35,211 nucleotides of DNA. Origin: Candidatus Ornithoclostridium faecavium. GTDB taxonomy: Bacteria; Bacillota; Clostridia; Christensenellales; UBA3700. Below the pieces are notes generated by a model. It saw only the letters and a program-made list of their open reading frames with translations, searched no databases and was not told where the DNA came from. The stretch is from the NCBI GenBank assembly GCA_018714045.1, contig DVNX01000115.1, positions 1 through 35,211 on the forward strand. The letters run 5' to 3'. The translations under genes and the position numbers were made by a program. Shown here piece after piece: positions 18,330-28,100 of the stretch. The stretch's first letter is position 1. Every line of letters begins with the position of its first letter.

Positions 18330-19051
18330 CTGCCCAGTTCTCCCTTTTCGTACGCGATGAGCGCTATCGTCACGAGACCTGCCGTCTCGCACCTCAGTAT
18401 CCTCTTGCCAAGGCTGACTATTTCCGCTCCGCTATTTTTTGCGAGGTTTACTTCTTTTTCAGAAAAACCGCCCTCGCTTCCTATTATCACCGCTATTCTG
18501 CGCGCTTTGTCAAGTCCTTTTACCTCGCCGATATTACCTGTGGTAGCGTTTTCGTAAGGCATTATCACGCAGTCGTAGTCTTTAAGCATATCGGGAACGT
18601 CCGAAAAAGAACAAAGCTCTCCGACCTCGCAGATAAGAGAACGCCCGCACTGCTTGCACGCCTCTTTAGCGACGCGCTGCATGCGCTCAAGGTTAAGCTT
18701 TGTCTCTTCTGTAAATTCAGACAAAAACGGAATGATCTTACGCGCGCCGAGTTCTGTGCATTTCTGCACGATAAGACTCATCTTGTCGCCCTTGGGAAGC
18801 GCCTGAAAAAGAGTTATATCGAACGCGGGATCGTTTTCGTTGTCTTTCACGTCGTCTATTTTTATCACGGCTTGATCCGCTTTTATCTCGCTGACGGTGC
18901 CTTCGTAGTCCTTACCGTCGCCCGTGCATACGACGACCCTGTACCCGACCTTTTGTCTGAGCACTTTCATATGCGAAAACTCTTCGCCCGATATATATAT
19001 CTTATCGCCCGCTATATCTTCTGGCAAAGCGAAAAACCTTCTTATCTCCAT
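18326..19051 (-). CDS. rsmE: 16S rRNA uridine-1498 N3-methyltransferase
   Basis: SPOUT-class methyltransferase that modifies U1498 of 16S rRNA. The 241-residue protein has an N-terminal PUA-like RNA-binding segment (to about 75) and the C-terminal trefoil-knot SAM site IIGSEGGFSEKEV and LGKRILRCETA. The ATG at 19049-19051 overlaps the prmA stop in TGATG, favouring it over a longer upstream frame that would be antisense-like over prmA. Confidence 0.94.
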   Translation of the reverse strand: MEIRRFFALPEDIAGDKIYISGEEFSHMKVLRQKVGYRVVVCTGDGKDYEGTVSEIKADQAVIKIDDVKDNENDPAFDITLFQALPKGDKMSLIVQKCTELGARKIIPFLSEFTEETKLNLERMQRVAKEACKQCGRSLICEVGELCSFSDVPDMLKDYDCVIMPYENATTGNIGEVKGLDKARRIAVIIGSEGGFSEKEVNLAKNSGAEIVSLGKRILRCETAGLVTIALIAYEKGELGR

Positions 19052-19983
19052 CAGTTCCTCGTGTATGCAAAGCCGCACCATTCGCCTTGCTCGAGCCTGT
19101 CCTTTACGGTAAGTCCCGCCGCGGCGAACGCCTTTCTGACCTTGTCTTCGTACGGCAGAAGTATGCCCGAAATTATTATTACGCCGCCCTTTCTGACGAA
19201 TTTGCCGATATCGGGAGCCATTCCCGAAAGTATGTCCGCGGTAATGTTCGCAAGCAGGATATCGTAGCTTCCGCTGCATTTGTCGAGAAGATTGCCGCAT
19301 TCCGCTTTTACCGTATTGTCGACGCCGTTGTGCGCGCAATTCTTTTCAGCGACCTTGACTGCGGTCGCGTCTATGTCGTACGCATCGACTTCTTTTGCGT
19401 CGAGTTTAGCCGCCGCTATCGCGAGAATACCGCTGCCCGTACCTATATCGGCAACGCGCGCGCCCTTCACGTCCTCTTTCTGTAACAGAGTGAGGCATAT
19501 ACGCGTGCTTTCGTGCTCTCCCGTGCCGAACGCCATACCGGGATCGAGGCGGACTATCCTCTGATCGCCGACGGGCTCGTAAGTCAGCCAGTCGGGAACG
19601 ATGACGACTCTGCCGCAAGGTATAGGCTTATAATATTTGCGCCATACGTTCGCCCAGTCCTCGTCGTCGACGTCTGAAACGGATATTTCGAGAGATCCGA
19701 GCGGGAAATCGCTCCTTTCTCTCAGCAGTTCGAGTTCGTTCTCTATTCCTTTTTTCACGTCGGAAAAGCCTTCCTCTTCGAAATAGCCTTTGACTTTGAC
19801 TACCTCGTTCTTTTGAAGGACGGATTCGTCCACGTAATCCCAGATAACGTCGCTCTTCATCAGACGGACGAAATCCTCTTTGTCGAAAATGCTTACGCCG
19901 CCGCTACCCGCGCTGTACAGGATATCTGCGACCAGTTCGCTTGCTTCCGTGGTCGTATTGACCGTAAGTTCTTTGTATTTCAT
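19051..19983 (-). CDS. prmA: Ribosomal protein L11 methyltransferase
   Basis: Methylates lysines and the N-terminus of ribosomal protein L11. The 310-residue protein has a short N-terminal substrate-recognition domain, the linker DPGMAFGTGEHEST, the SAM loop DIGTGSGILAIAA and the catalytic NI segment (LLANITADIL). The ATG at 19983 begins the conserved KYKELTVNT start. There is no ribosome site: a TATAAT lies only 6 nt upstream, so the mRNA is probably leaderless. It is separated from dnaJ by 189 nt with a terminator and a promoter, unlike the continuous operon of many relatives. Confidence 0.94.
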   Translation of the reverse strand: MKYKELTVNTTTEASELVADILYSAGSGGVSIFDKEDFVRLMKSDVIWDYVDESVLQKNEVVKVKGYFEEEGFSDVKKGIENELELLRERSDFPLGSLEISVSDVDDEDWANVWRKYYKPIPCGRVVIVPDWLTYEPVGDQRIVRLDPGMAFGTGEHESTRICLTLLQKEDVKGARVADIGTGSGILAIAAAKLDAKEVDAYDIDATAVKVAEKNCAHNGVDNTVKAECGNLLDKCSGSYDILLANITADILSGMAPDIGKFVRKGGVIIISGILLPYEDKVRKAFAAAGLTVKDRLEQGEWCGFAYTRN

Positions 19984-19989
19984 AGCTAT

Positions 19990-20018
19990 ATTATAAACAA
20001 AGCGCGCGCGTATTGCAA
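19990..20018 (-). promoter_or_regulatory. Promoter of prmA-rsmE-mtaB-HIT, apparently leaderless
   Basis: Minus-strand TTGCAA (20013-20018), 17-nt spacer, perfect TATAAT (19990-19995), then 6 nt to the prmA ATG. Transcription should begin at or within a base or two of the start codon. The spacer and the upstream side carry a direct repeat of AGCGCGCGCGTA on the + strand. Confidence 0.65.
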
Positions 20019-20130
20019 TAGTTTGAGCGCGCGCGTAAAAATATCGGAAGCCTTCCTTAAGTCTTTTTCGCAATCTTATGAAAACAACGACAGATGACCG
20101 TTGACGCGGAAGAAGAATAAAAACGCTTTT

Positions 20131-20162
20131 AAAAAGAATTACCGCCCAGTGCGGAGCGGTAA
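20131..20162 (-). terminator. Rho-independent terminator of the hrcA-dnaJ operon
   Basis: TTACCGC (20156-20162 read on the minus strand) pairs with GCGGTAA (20139-20145), 7 bp with a 10-nt loop, then TTCTTTTT. It begins 11 nt after the dnaJ stop. Confidence 0.75.
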
Positions 20163-20172
20163 AATCGTTTCG

Positions 20173-21306
20173 TCAGTCTTTTTTAAATCTGCGTATCTGC
20201 GGGTACTGCGTTTCCGAAAGCGAATTTTCGAATTCGAGAAGCGCCTGCTGTTGTTTGCGGCTGAGTCCTCTGGGGGTCTCTACGCGTATAGTGATATACA
20301 GGTCGCCGTATTCTTCGCGCTGGCTCTTCTTCATGCCGTAGCCCTTTATGCGTATTTTGGTGCCCGACTGAGTAGCTTCGGGAACCGAACAGACTGTCTT
20401 CCCCTTGGGGGTATCTATCTCTACTTTGCAACCGACAGCCGCGTTGTAGAAGCTGACGGGCATTTCCATATAAAGGTCGCTGCCCATGCGCTTGAAACGC
20501 GGATGCTCCTGCACGTAGATGACAAGGATAAGGCTTCCCTTCTTGCCGCCGTTTCTGCCGCAGTTGCCCTCGTTTCTTACGATGACGTTCATGCCGGTAT
20601 CCACGCCCGCGGGTATCTTTACGGTCACGATGCCTTCCTTTCTCAGATAGCCGTTGCCCTTACAGGTCTTGCACTTATCCGCAACGACCTTGCCTTTGCC
20701 TCCGCAATGCGGACATACGGACTGAACGACTCTCTGCCCGAACGGGGTGTTCTGCGCGCGCCTGATATAACCCGTACCCTTGCAGTAAGGGCATACGGTG
20801 ACGGACGAAGCGTCTTTCGCGCCCGTGCCGTGACAGTCGGGGCATTCTTCGTCGCGCATTACGCGTATCTGCTTTGTAACGCCGAAATACGCTTCCTCGA
20901 AGGTAAGATTGAGCCTTACGGAAATATCCTCGCCTGCTTTGGGCGCGTTGGGATTCGCGCTTCTGCCGCCTCCGAAACCGAACAGCTCGCTGAATATATC
21001 CGAGAAGCCTCCGAAACCGCCCTCGCCGAAACCTCCGAAGCCGCCGCCTCCGCCTGCGCCGCCGAACTGCGGACCGTCGGGGTTGCCGTACGTGTCGTAG
21101 TTACTGCGTTTCTGCGGGTCGGACAAAACGTCGTGCGCCTCGTTTATCTCTTTGAATTTTTCCTCGGCTTGCTTTTTCTCCGCCTCGCTCGCAGTCGAGT
21201 ATCTGTCGGGATGGTATTTCATCGCGAGCTTGCGGTACGCTTTCTTTATAGTCTCTTCGTCAGCGTTTTTGTCTACACCGAGGATCTCGTAATAATTTTT
21301 TGCCAT
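20173..21306 (-). CDS. dnaJ: Chaperone protein DnaJ (Hsp40, type I)
   Basis: Co-chaperone that delivers unfolded clients and stimulates DnaK's ATPase. The 377 residues hold the J domain with HPD (32-34), a Gly/Phe-rich linker (about 75-110), four CxxCxGxG zinc repeats ([32 protein letters not shown]) and the C-terminal substrate-binding domain. Lies 59 nt after dnaK, with a strong hairpin in the gap; no clear ribosome site precedes the ATG. Confidence 0.97.
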   Translation of the reverse strand: MAKNYYEILGVDKNADEETIKKAYRKLAMKYHPDRYSTASEAEKKQAEEKFKEINEAHDVLSDPQKRSNYDTYGNPDGPQFGGAGGGGGFGGFGEGGFGGFSDIFSELFGFGGGRSANPNAPKAGEDISVRLNLTFEEAYFGVTKQIRVMRDEECPDCHGTGAKDASSVTVCPYCKGTGYIRRAQNTPFGQRVVQSVCPHCGGKGKVVADKCKTCKGNGYLRKEGIVTVKIPAGVDTGMNVIVRNEGNCGRNGGKKGSLILVIYVQEHPRFKRMGSDLYMEMPVSFYNAAVGCKVEIDTPKGKTVCSVPEATQSGTKIRIKGYGMKKSQREEYGDLYITIRVETPRGLSRKQQQALLEFENSLSETQYPQIRRFKKD

Positions 21307-21326
21307 AATGTTTTTACAGTCTTACA

Positions 21327-21344
21327 GGGCGGATCTCTCCGCCC
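21327..21344 (-). promoter_or_regulatory. Intercistronic hairpin between dnaK and dnaJ
   Basis: A perfect 7-bp GC-rich stem (21327-21333/21338-21344) with a 4-nt loop. On the minus strand it lacks a T-run, so it is more likely an mRNA-stabilising or processing hairpin than a terminator. It ends about 20 nt before the dnaJ ATG. Confidence 0.5.
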
Positions 21345-21365
21345 CGCATTTCACGGTCTGATTTT

Positions 21366-23213
21366 TCAGTTGTTGCCGTTGTTGTCGTCGTTGTCGATGA
21401 TGATATCGTCGCCGTTGTTGCCGCCGTTATTGTTGTCCTGCTGACCGTTTGCCGCGTTCGCCTGAGCTTCAGCCTGCGCCGCCTGGTACAGCTTTGTGAA
21501 TATCGGGGTGTTCTTCTTGCTCAGCTCTTCGATGATCTCTCTCGCCTTTTCTGCGGTATCCGCGGTCTCGAGATCTTTCTTAGCCTGTTCGCAAGCTTCC
21601 TTCAAAGTGTTCTTGTCCTCTTCGGTCAGCTTGTCGCCGCTCTCTTTCATCGCCTTTTCGGTCGCGAATATCATCTGATCCGCGTCGTTCTTTGCGTCGA
21701 CGAGTTCTTTGCGCTTCTTGTCCTCTTCAGCGTACTTTTCAGCCTCTTTTACCGCTCTGTCGATATCGTCGTCGGAAAGATTGGTGGAAGAGGTTATCGT
21801 CACGCTCTGGGTCTTGCCCGTGCCCTTGTCGACAGCTTTTACGTTTACGATACCGTTCGCGTCGATGTCGAAAGTGACCTCTATCTGAGGAATGCCTCTC
21901 GGTGCCGGAGGAATACCGTCCAGCTGGAAGCGTCCGAGTTCCTTGTTGTCGTTAGCCATCGGTCTTTCGCCCTGAAGAACTCTGATATCGACCGCGGGCT
22001 GGTTGTCTGCCGCCGTAGAGAATACCTGCGATTTAGAGGTAGGTATGGTCGTGTTTCTTTCGATGAGTTTGGTGAACACGCCGCCCATCGTCTCGATACC
22101 GAGAGAAAGCGGAGTAACGTCGAGAAGGAGAACGTCCTTGACTTCGCCGCCGAGAACGCCGCCCTGGATAGCCGCGCCGAGAGCTACGCATTCATCGGGG
22201 TTGATGCCCTTGAACGGCTCTTTGCCGGTGATATTCTTGACAGCTTCTACGACAGCGGGGATCCTGGTGGAACCGCCTACGAGGATTACCTTGGAAATGT
22301 CCGCATTGGTAAGACCCGCGTCCGCCATAGCCTTCTTCATCGGGGTGATCGTTCTCGTAACGAGGTCGCTGGTGAGAGCGTCGAACTTAGCTCTCGAAAG
22401 ATCCATATCTATATGCTTGGGTCCTTCGGGGCTCATAGCGATGAACGGCAGGTTGATATTGGTGTTCATAACGCCGGAAAGCTCTATCTTCGCCTTTTCT
22501 GCCGCTTCCTTTATTCTCTGCAAGGTGGGAGCGTCGGTGATCTTTATGCCCTCTTTCTTCTCGAACTCCTGCAAAATGTAGTCCATTATGCGCTTATCGA
22601 AATCGTCGCCGCCCAGCATGGTGTCGCCGTTGGTCGCGAGAACTTCGAAAACGCCGTCCTCTATTTCGAGGATAGAAACGTCGAACGTACCGCCGCCGAG
22701 GTCGTAGATAAGAACTTTCTGTCCTTTGTTCTCGCCCTTATCGAGACCGTATGCGAGAGCCGCCGCGGTAGGCTCGTTGATAATTCTGAGAACTTCGAGA
22801 CCCGCGATCTTGCCTGCGTCCTTGGTAGCCTGTCTCTGGCTGTCGGTGAAGTATGCGGGAACGGTGATGACCGCCTGCGTTACCTTTTCGCCGAGGTAAT
22901 CTTCAGCGTCGGATTTAAGTTTAGTGAGGATCATAGCGCTGATCTCCTGAGGAGAATAGCTCTTATCGTCTATCTTAACTTTGTAATCGCTGCCCATATG
23001 TCTCTTTATAGAACTGACGGTACGGCTCGCGTTCGCGACCGCCTGTCTCTTTGCAACCTGACCTACGAGTCTCTCGCCGTTCTTAGCGAAGCCGACAACG
23101 GACGGGGTCGTCCTTGCGCCTTCCTTGTTGGCGATAACGGTAGCTTCGCCGCCTTCCATAACGGCTACGCACGAGTTGGTAGTACCGAGGTCGATGCCGA
23201 TTATTTTTGCCAT
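21366..23213 (-). CDS. dnaK: Chaperone protein DnaK (Hsp70)
   Basis: ATP-driven chaperone. The 615-residue protein has the [13 protein letters not shown] phosphate loop, the DLGGGTFD motif, the [10 protein letters not shown] motif, the linker [15 protein letters not shown], a beta-sandwich peptide-binding domain and a helical lid. The end is unusual: after the lid comes a ~25-residue tail very rich in Asn, Asp and Gly with a short DDIIID core, instead of the common EDVVDADFEEV-like ending. AAAGGAG stands 10 nt before the ATG. Confidence 0.97.
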   Translation of the reverse strand: MAKIIGIDLGTTNSCVAVMEGGEATVIANKEGARTTPSVVGFAKNGERLVGQVAKRQAVANASRTVSSIKRHMGSDYKVKIDDKSYSPQEISAMILTKLKSDAEDYLGEKVTQAVITVPAYFTDSQRQATKDAGKIAGLEVLRIINEPTAAALAYGLDKGENKGQKVLIYDLGGGTFDVSILEIEDGVFEVLATNGDTMLGGDDFDKRIMDYILQEFEKKEGIKITDAPTLQRIKEAAEKAKIELSGVMNTNINLPFIAMSPEGPKHIDMDLSRAKFDALTSDLVTRTITPMKKAMADAGLTNADISKVILVGGSTRIPAVVEAVKNITGKEPFKGINPDECVALGAAIQGGVLGGEVKDVLLLDVTPLSLGIETMGGVFTKLIERNTTIPTSKSQVFSTAADNQPAVDIRVLQGERPMANDNKELGRFQLDGIPPAPRGIPQIEVTFDIDANGIVNVKAVDKGTGKTQSVTITSSTNLSDDDIDRAVKEAEKYAEEDKKRKELVDAKNDADQMIFATEKAMKESGDKLTEEDKNTLKEACEQAKKDLETADTAEKAREIIEELSKKNTPIFTKLYQAAQAEAQANAANGQQDNNNGGNNGDDIIIDNDDNNGNN

Positions 23214-23243
23214 AATAATATACTCCTTTGATTGATTTTTGTA

Positions 23244-23819
23244 TTATTGTCCCACAACGACCAACGGGTGACGCAGCACCTTGCCGTTGCGGATATAACC
23301 TTTTTTGAGAACCTGAACGACTTTGCCCGCGTTTTCGGGATCGTCCTTGTTCATGACCGCTTCGTGGATATTGGGATCGAACTCTTTGCCGAGAGCGTCT
23401 ATCTCTTGTACGCCGAACTTTGCAAGCGCGTCGAGGAAGGCTTTCTTTACCAGTTCGAGTCCCTGTCTGAACGATTCGTCTTTCTGAGAAAGTATCGCCA
23501 TTTCGAGGTTGTCGAGAGTGGGAAGTATTCCTTCAATCGCATCTGCAACGCCCTCGTCGTACATGGCTTTAGCGGTATCGCGGTTGCGCTTCTTGTAGTT
23601 TTCGAAATCCGCCTGCAATCTGACGTATTTGGAAAACAGCTCTGCGTATGCCGCGTCCTGAGCGGGCTGAGCCTCTTCCTTTACGATCTCTTCGACGGGA
23701 ATTTCTTTTTTGCTCTCTTCGCCGAGCGCTTCTTTTACGGTTTCAGCCGCTTCTTCGAGGGTTTCTTTTTCAACCTCTTTATTTTCTTTTTCTTGCTTTT
23801 TGCTCTTTTTTTCAGCCAT
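23244..23819 (-). CDS. grpE: Nucleotide exchange factor GrpE
   Basis: Releases ADP from DnaK. The 191 residues comprise a Lys/Glu-rich disordered N-terminus (1-50), a long helix (about 55-110, with LQADFENYKKR) and the C-terminal beta domain (DPNIHEAVM...VLRHPLVVV). Its ATG lies in the last codons of hrcA (8-nt overlap). Located 30 nt before dnaK. Confidence 0.95.
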   Translation of the reverse strand: MAEKKSKKQEKENKEVEKETLEEAAETVKEALGEESKKEIPVEEIVKEEAQPAQDAAYAELFSKYVRLQADFENYKKRNRDTAKAMYDEGVADAIEGILPTLDNLEMAILSQKDESFRQGLELVKKAFLDALAKFGVQEIDALGKEFDPNIHEAVMNKDDPENAGKVVQVLKKGYIRNGKVLRHPLVVVGQ

Positions 23820-24831
23820 TATCGTTGTCTCCGCCGTCGTCCAGCGCGCCGCCCAATCTGCGGAGCACGGACATAACTTTTTTATAATCCATTCTCTGAG
23901 GTCCGATGACGCCTACGTGTCCGACCTCCTTGCCGTCTATCGTGTATTTCGCGGTGACGAGAGCCATGTTCTTAAGGTCTTCAGACTCTTCGTCGCCTAT
24001 CTTTACGTCGAACTCCACGTTGCCGTCGCCTTTCACCAGGTCGTGCAGCTTCTCCTTTTTGGAGATTATCGAAACGAAGCTTCTCACGTTGTCCACGTCT
24101 CGCGATTCGGGATATTCGAATATCTTGTCCTCGCCTTCGAGGTAAAGCTGACTTTCGCGGCTCGTCCTGTATTCTTCTATCATTTCGACCACGTGCCTGA
24201 AAAGCGCTCTGTACGCCTGGAAGCTTCTCTCCATCGGCTCTTCGTAATGCTGTATCTCAGCGATATTCTTGCCTGCGAAAGTCGAGTTGAGAAGTTTTCC
24301 CGCTATCTCTATATATCCGCCGTCCGCTCCCTCAGGAAGCCCGACCATCTTGTCTTTGAGCACTCCGCTGTCCGTTATTATGACTACGAGAGCGTTGCCG
24401 TCCAGAAGATCGACGAGTTTTACCTCTTTAACGACCACCTTTTCAGTACCAGAAAAGACCATGAGCGAGGTGTAATTGGTCGCGTCGCTGACTACCTTAG
24501 CCGTATTTCTCACCAGCTCTTCGACAGAACCGAAATTCTTATCGAATCTCTCCTGCATTATCTCAACGTCGCCGCAACCTTCGTCCAGCATGCAATCGAC
24601 GTAAAATCTGTATGCCTTCGAGGACGGAACTCTTCCGCTGCTGACGTGAGGCTGTACGAGATATCCAAGCTCTTCGAGGGTCGCCAGTTCGCTTCTTATC
24701 GTGGCGGAGGAAACTTCAGGCATATATTTAGACTGTATCGCTGAAGAAGAGATAGGCTGAGGATCGCTTATATAGCTGTCCACGAGCGCTTTCAATACTC
24801 TCTTTTTGCGGTCTGACAATCTGTCGTCCAT
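23812..24831 (-). CDS. hrcA: Heat-inducible transcription repressor HrcA
   Basis: Represses class I heat-shock genes by binding CIRCE; GroESL normally keeps it active. The 339 residues have an N-terminal winged helix (DRKKRVLKALVDSYI, then SSATIRSELATLEELGYL) and a GAF-like dimer domain. The ATG at 24831 is chosen because AAGGAGG is 6 nt upstream; an in-frame ATG at 24876 would abut CIRCE and lacks a ribosome site. First gene of its operon, hence autoregulated. Confidence 0.95.
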   Translation of the reverse strand: MDDRLSDRKKRVLKALVDSYISDPQPISSSAIQSKYMPEVSSATIRSELATLEELGYLVQPHVSSGRVPSSKAYRFYVDCMLDEGCGDVEIMQERFDKNFGSVEELVRNTAKVVSDATNYTSLMVFSGTEKVVVKEVKLVDLLDGNALVVIITDSGVLKDKMVGLPEGADGGYIEIAGKLLNSTFAGKNIAEIQHYEEPMERSFQAYRALFRHVVEMIEEYRTSRESQLYLEGEDKIFEYPESRDVDNVRSFVSIISKKEKLHDLVKGDGNVEFDVKIGDEESEDLKNMALVTAKYTIDGKEVGHVGVIGPQRMDYKKVMSVLRRLGGALDDGGDNDNG

Positions 24832-24879
24832 TCTTTCCTCCTTGCGCTTAAAGCGTTTGGCAATCAAATCGCGCAACTG

Positions 24880-24906
24880 TTAGCAATCGCACTCCTTGAC
24901 TGCTAA
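24880..24906 (-). promoter_or_regulatory. CIRCE operator (HrcA binding site)
   Basis: TTAGCAATC, 9 nt, GACTGCTAA: the classic 9-9-9 inverted repeat with one change per arm from TTAGCACTC-N9-GAGTGCTAA. It covers the expected transcription start, just downstream of the -10 hexamer. Confidence 0.93.
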
Positions 24907-24911
24907 ATCTA

Positions 24912-24939
24912 ATTATACCCCATTATATGCAAATGTCAA
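24912..24939 (-). promoter_or_regulatory. Sigma-A promoter of hrcA-grpE-dnaK-dnaJ
   Basis: Perfect TTGACA (24934-24939) and perfect TATAAT (24912-24917) on the minus strand, 16 nt apart, immediately before CIRCE. Confidence 0.88.
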
Positions 24940-25043
24940 CACTTTAATGACAACTTTTAAAAATTTGACGCAAATTATATATTTCGCTACAATCGCGCGC
25001 GTTAAAGGATTCGGGACTTATTCAAATCGGCAGTCATAAAGAT

Positions 25044-25069
25044 AAAAAATACCGCGGTCGTCCGCGGTA
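25044..25069 (-). terminator. Rho-independent terminator of the lipoprotein gene
   Basis: Perfect 8-bp stem TACCGCGG/CCGCGGTA (25050-25057/25062-25069) with a 4-nt loop, followed on the minus strand by TTTTTT. It lies about 50 nt after the stop codon; a shorter T-run on the other side could allow some + strand activity. Confidence 0.85.
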
Positions 25070-25120
25070 CAGGTTTTTATATATTTATCATAATCTGAAT
25101 TTTATACTGAGAACTGTTTT

Positions 25121-28100
25121 TTATTTCTCGGCGGCATTATCGTCGTCCGCTTCTTCCGTTTCAGTCGCTTCCGAAGCGTTCTTCCCCGACTTTACCGCCA
25201 GTTTGCGCCGCTTGTTGCGCCTGTCTATGATATCGAGAACCGCGCAGACGGCGAATATCGCGAGAAGCGCCGCCGGGATTATCGCGAAATACCACAGATT
25301 GCCGACTTCGGGACTCGCTTCCTCCTGCTCAGCGTAAACTACCGTGAAATAGTCGAGGTTTATTATATCGTCGTTGGACGAAGGAACGAGCCTTATCCTG
25401 TGCTTGCCGGGACTTGCAAAATCGATCGAGAATACGTTGCAATTATAAAGCGTCGTCGGATTGTTGAGCTCTACCGCGCCGTACTGCTTGCCGTCCACAT
25501 ATATCTGCATACTGCCGTATACCTCGCCTTTGGCGCAATATACCGACAGCGCGCTGCCGTAGAAATTGAATTCTATCGCCGCGTCATCGCCGTAGCTTTC
25601 AAGTATCCAGCCGTTGACGCTTATGCCGCCCGTCTTGTACTGCCATTTGCCCTGGTACAACACGCGGCTGCTGTTAGACGGAACTATCGTGGCGAGTTTA
25701 TCGTATACGCCGCAATAGATATCTTTTATGACGCTATTGAACGGCTGAGAGGACGTGAAAGTGAGCTTCACGTATTTAACGCCGACAGACTTGCAGAAAT
25801 CCTTATCTATGTTTCTGTAAACGGTGCCTCTTCCGCACTCAACGTAGTTTTCCCCGTCAAGGCTGTACGAAAGCGTGTACTCCACCCCGCTGAGCCCCGT
25901 CTTTATCAGGATATAATCGGTTTCTACGATTTCTTCAAATTCGAAAACGTAAGTATGATAAAGCGCTTCTTTCGACGTGAAAGAGGTGTCCTCGTTACCG
26001 TCGGTCGCCGCCGCGACGTCAGAGCCTTTTTCCGCCGCAGGGTATTCCGTCAACGTCGCGCCGAGATCTTCGTAATGCTTTCTGTCCTCTCTGCTTACGC
26101 CGAAGTTTTCGGGCGTGATCGCGGGCGCATCGTATTCAGCGATATCTTCTCTGTCGAAAGGATAGTAAACGAGATAAGAGTCGTCGATATCGCGTATGAC
26201 GCCCTCTCCTTTCTTCTCTATGCCGAGGCACGCGTAAGCATTGCCCTTCGTAGCAAGGATATAGACGTCGTAATAATACGAAACGCCTTCCTGCAGCTCG
26301 ATCTCATAGCACAAAAGATCGGTATATTCGCTGACCGTGAGCGTATTTTCAAACATTGTGAACATATACTCGGGAACGCCGAAATCCACGCGGGTCATGC
26401 CCTTGCTCCTGACGTAAATAACGTAAGTCGCGGTCTCTTCCACCTGAATCACGCCCTTATTGACGCTGAACGTGTAAACGCCGTCGTCGACCTCTTCGTT
26501 ATGCGGTATCTCTGCTTTAAAGACCGCTCTTTCGTCCGCAAGATAGGCATCGCCCTTTTCGGCGTATTCCTTGACAGCGCTCTTCATATCGCGCCAGGGA
26601 ACGTTCTCGTAACGCGTGAATACGGATACCGCGATGTTACAGGTCAGCCTGCCTCTCAGCACCACTGTCTGTCCGTCTGCTTCGTATTCGAGGGTGATAT
26701 CCTGAGAGATAACGTCGTCGGACGGCTTATATCTGTATAGTCCGTCTTCGTCGGGGAGCCACTCTTTATCTCCGATAAGCACCTTTTTCAAATTCACGGA
26801 ACTTGCCGTAGATATCACTGCGTTACGGAAATCGAAAGCCTTCTTTTCGCCCGAATTGACGGTAATGCCCGTCTTGTCCTGTGCCGCTGTGACGCCCGTA
26901 GCAAAAACGCTCTGAACGGGCACGTAGGGCGTAAGCTCGCCTTCCGCCGCCACGGTCTCTATGCCGAACACAGTCTCAAAATACGGCGAAAGATCTATAT
27001 CGTCCTCTGCGAACGAATCGCAGAAATATTGAGCGAGAGAAACGCCCGAAAGGTCTGAGCCCTCTTCGGGAAAAAGATATGAGACAGCTGTCCCGACCAC
27101 CTTTTCTTCTCCGAAAGAGTGTATCAGATTTACGTAAGCGGCGAGATCGCCGTAAGCGTTAAGATCTCCCGTAAGGCTCAGTCTCAGGCAATCGTAAGCA
27201 TTGTTTATCCAGTATTCGCTCGAACTTTCCTCGTCGAGAACGCTGTCTGTAAGCGTTACGAAAGCGCCCGCAGCGACGATCTCTGCGACCGCAGCGGAAG
27301 AAGAGCCCGTCGCTCCCGCATAAGCGGTTTTTCCCTTGCTGAACGCAAGCACGATCTGCCATATCTGCCCGCGGGTAAGCGCGTCGCTGTCTATGATCTT
27401 GTCCGCGTAAGAAACGGGCACGTATAAGGCGTCTTTCTTAACGTCGTAATAAGGAGCGGATACCGAAGCGGTCACGAATACGTCAGTGGTAGTCAGCTTG
27501 TCCGCGGCAAAATCGCCGATCAGATATTTGTCGACGTATTCGCAAAGCGAACGCCACCAGATCGCGGCTTCTTCGATATCAGTCGACGCGTAGAGATATT
27601 CAGAAGGCAGATAAAGCCTTATGTTGGCAGCGTCTACCACGGCGTAGCCTATACTGTTTTCCCACTCTGCCACCCTGTCCAGTCCGAGTCTGTAATAAGA
27701 AGCGGCAATGCCGCCCGATACGGTCATATTCCAGAAATCGTCGCCATAGCAGTTGCCCAGGTTCACGTCCAGAAGTCCCGATACCGTGGGAACGAAAGAG
27801 AACGTAGAACTGTTTATGGCGACTGTATATGCCGCCGAAGAATACCTGCCCACGGTCGCAGTTATGCTGCCGTCGGCTTTATCCTCAGGAACGGTAAGGG
27901 TTATCTTCTCTCCCTTTACCACGTAAACGCCCGTAAAATGCCACCCTTCTAAGCGGGTATCGAAATATATAGACTTTTCCACTCGCGGTACGTCCGTATA
28001 ATAAGTCGGAGCAGTATCGGGCGTGACGATACCCACCATGCTTATACCGTCGCCGTATTTGCCGACGACGGTCTCCTGATAATAGGTTACGTCGTCTTTC

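Noticed and set aside
24829..24876. hrcA starting at the ATG at 24876
   Set aside because: It would abut CIRCE and lacks a ribosome site, while the ATG at 24831 has AAGGAGG at the right distance.
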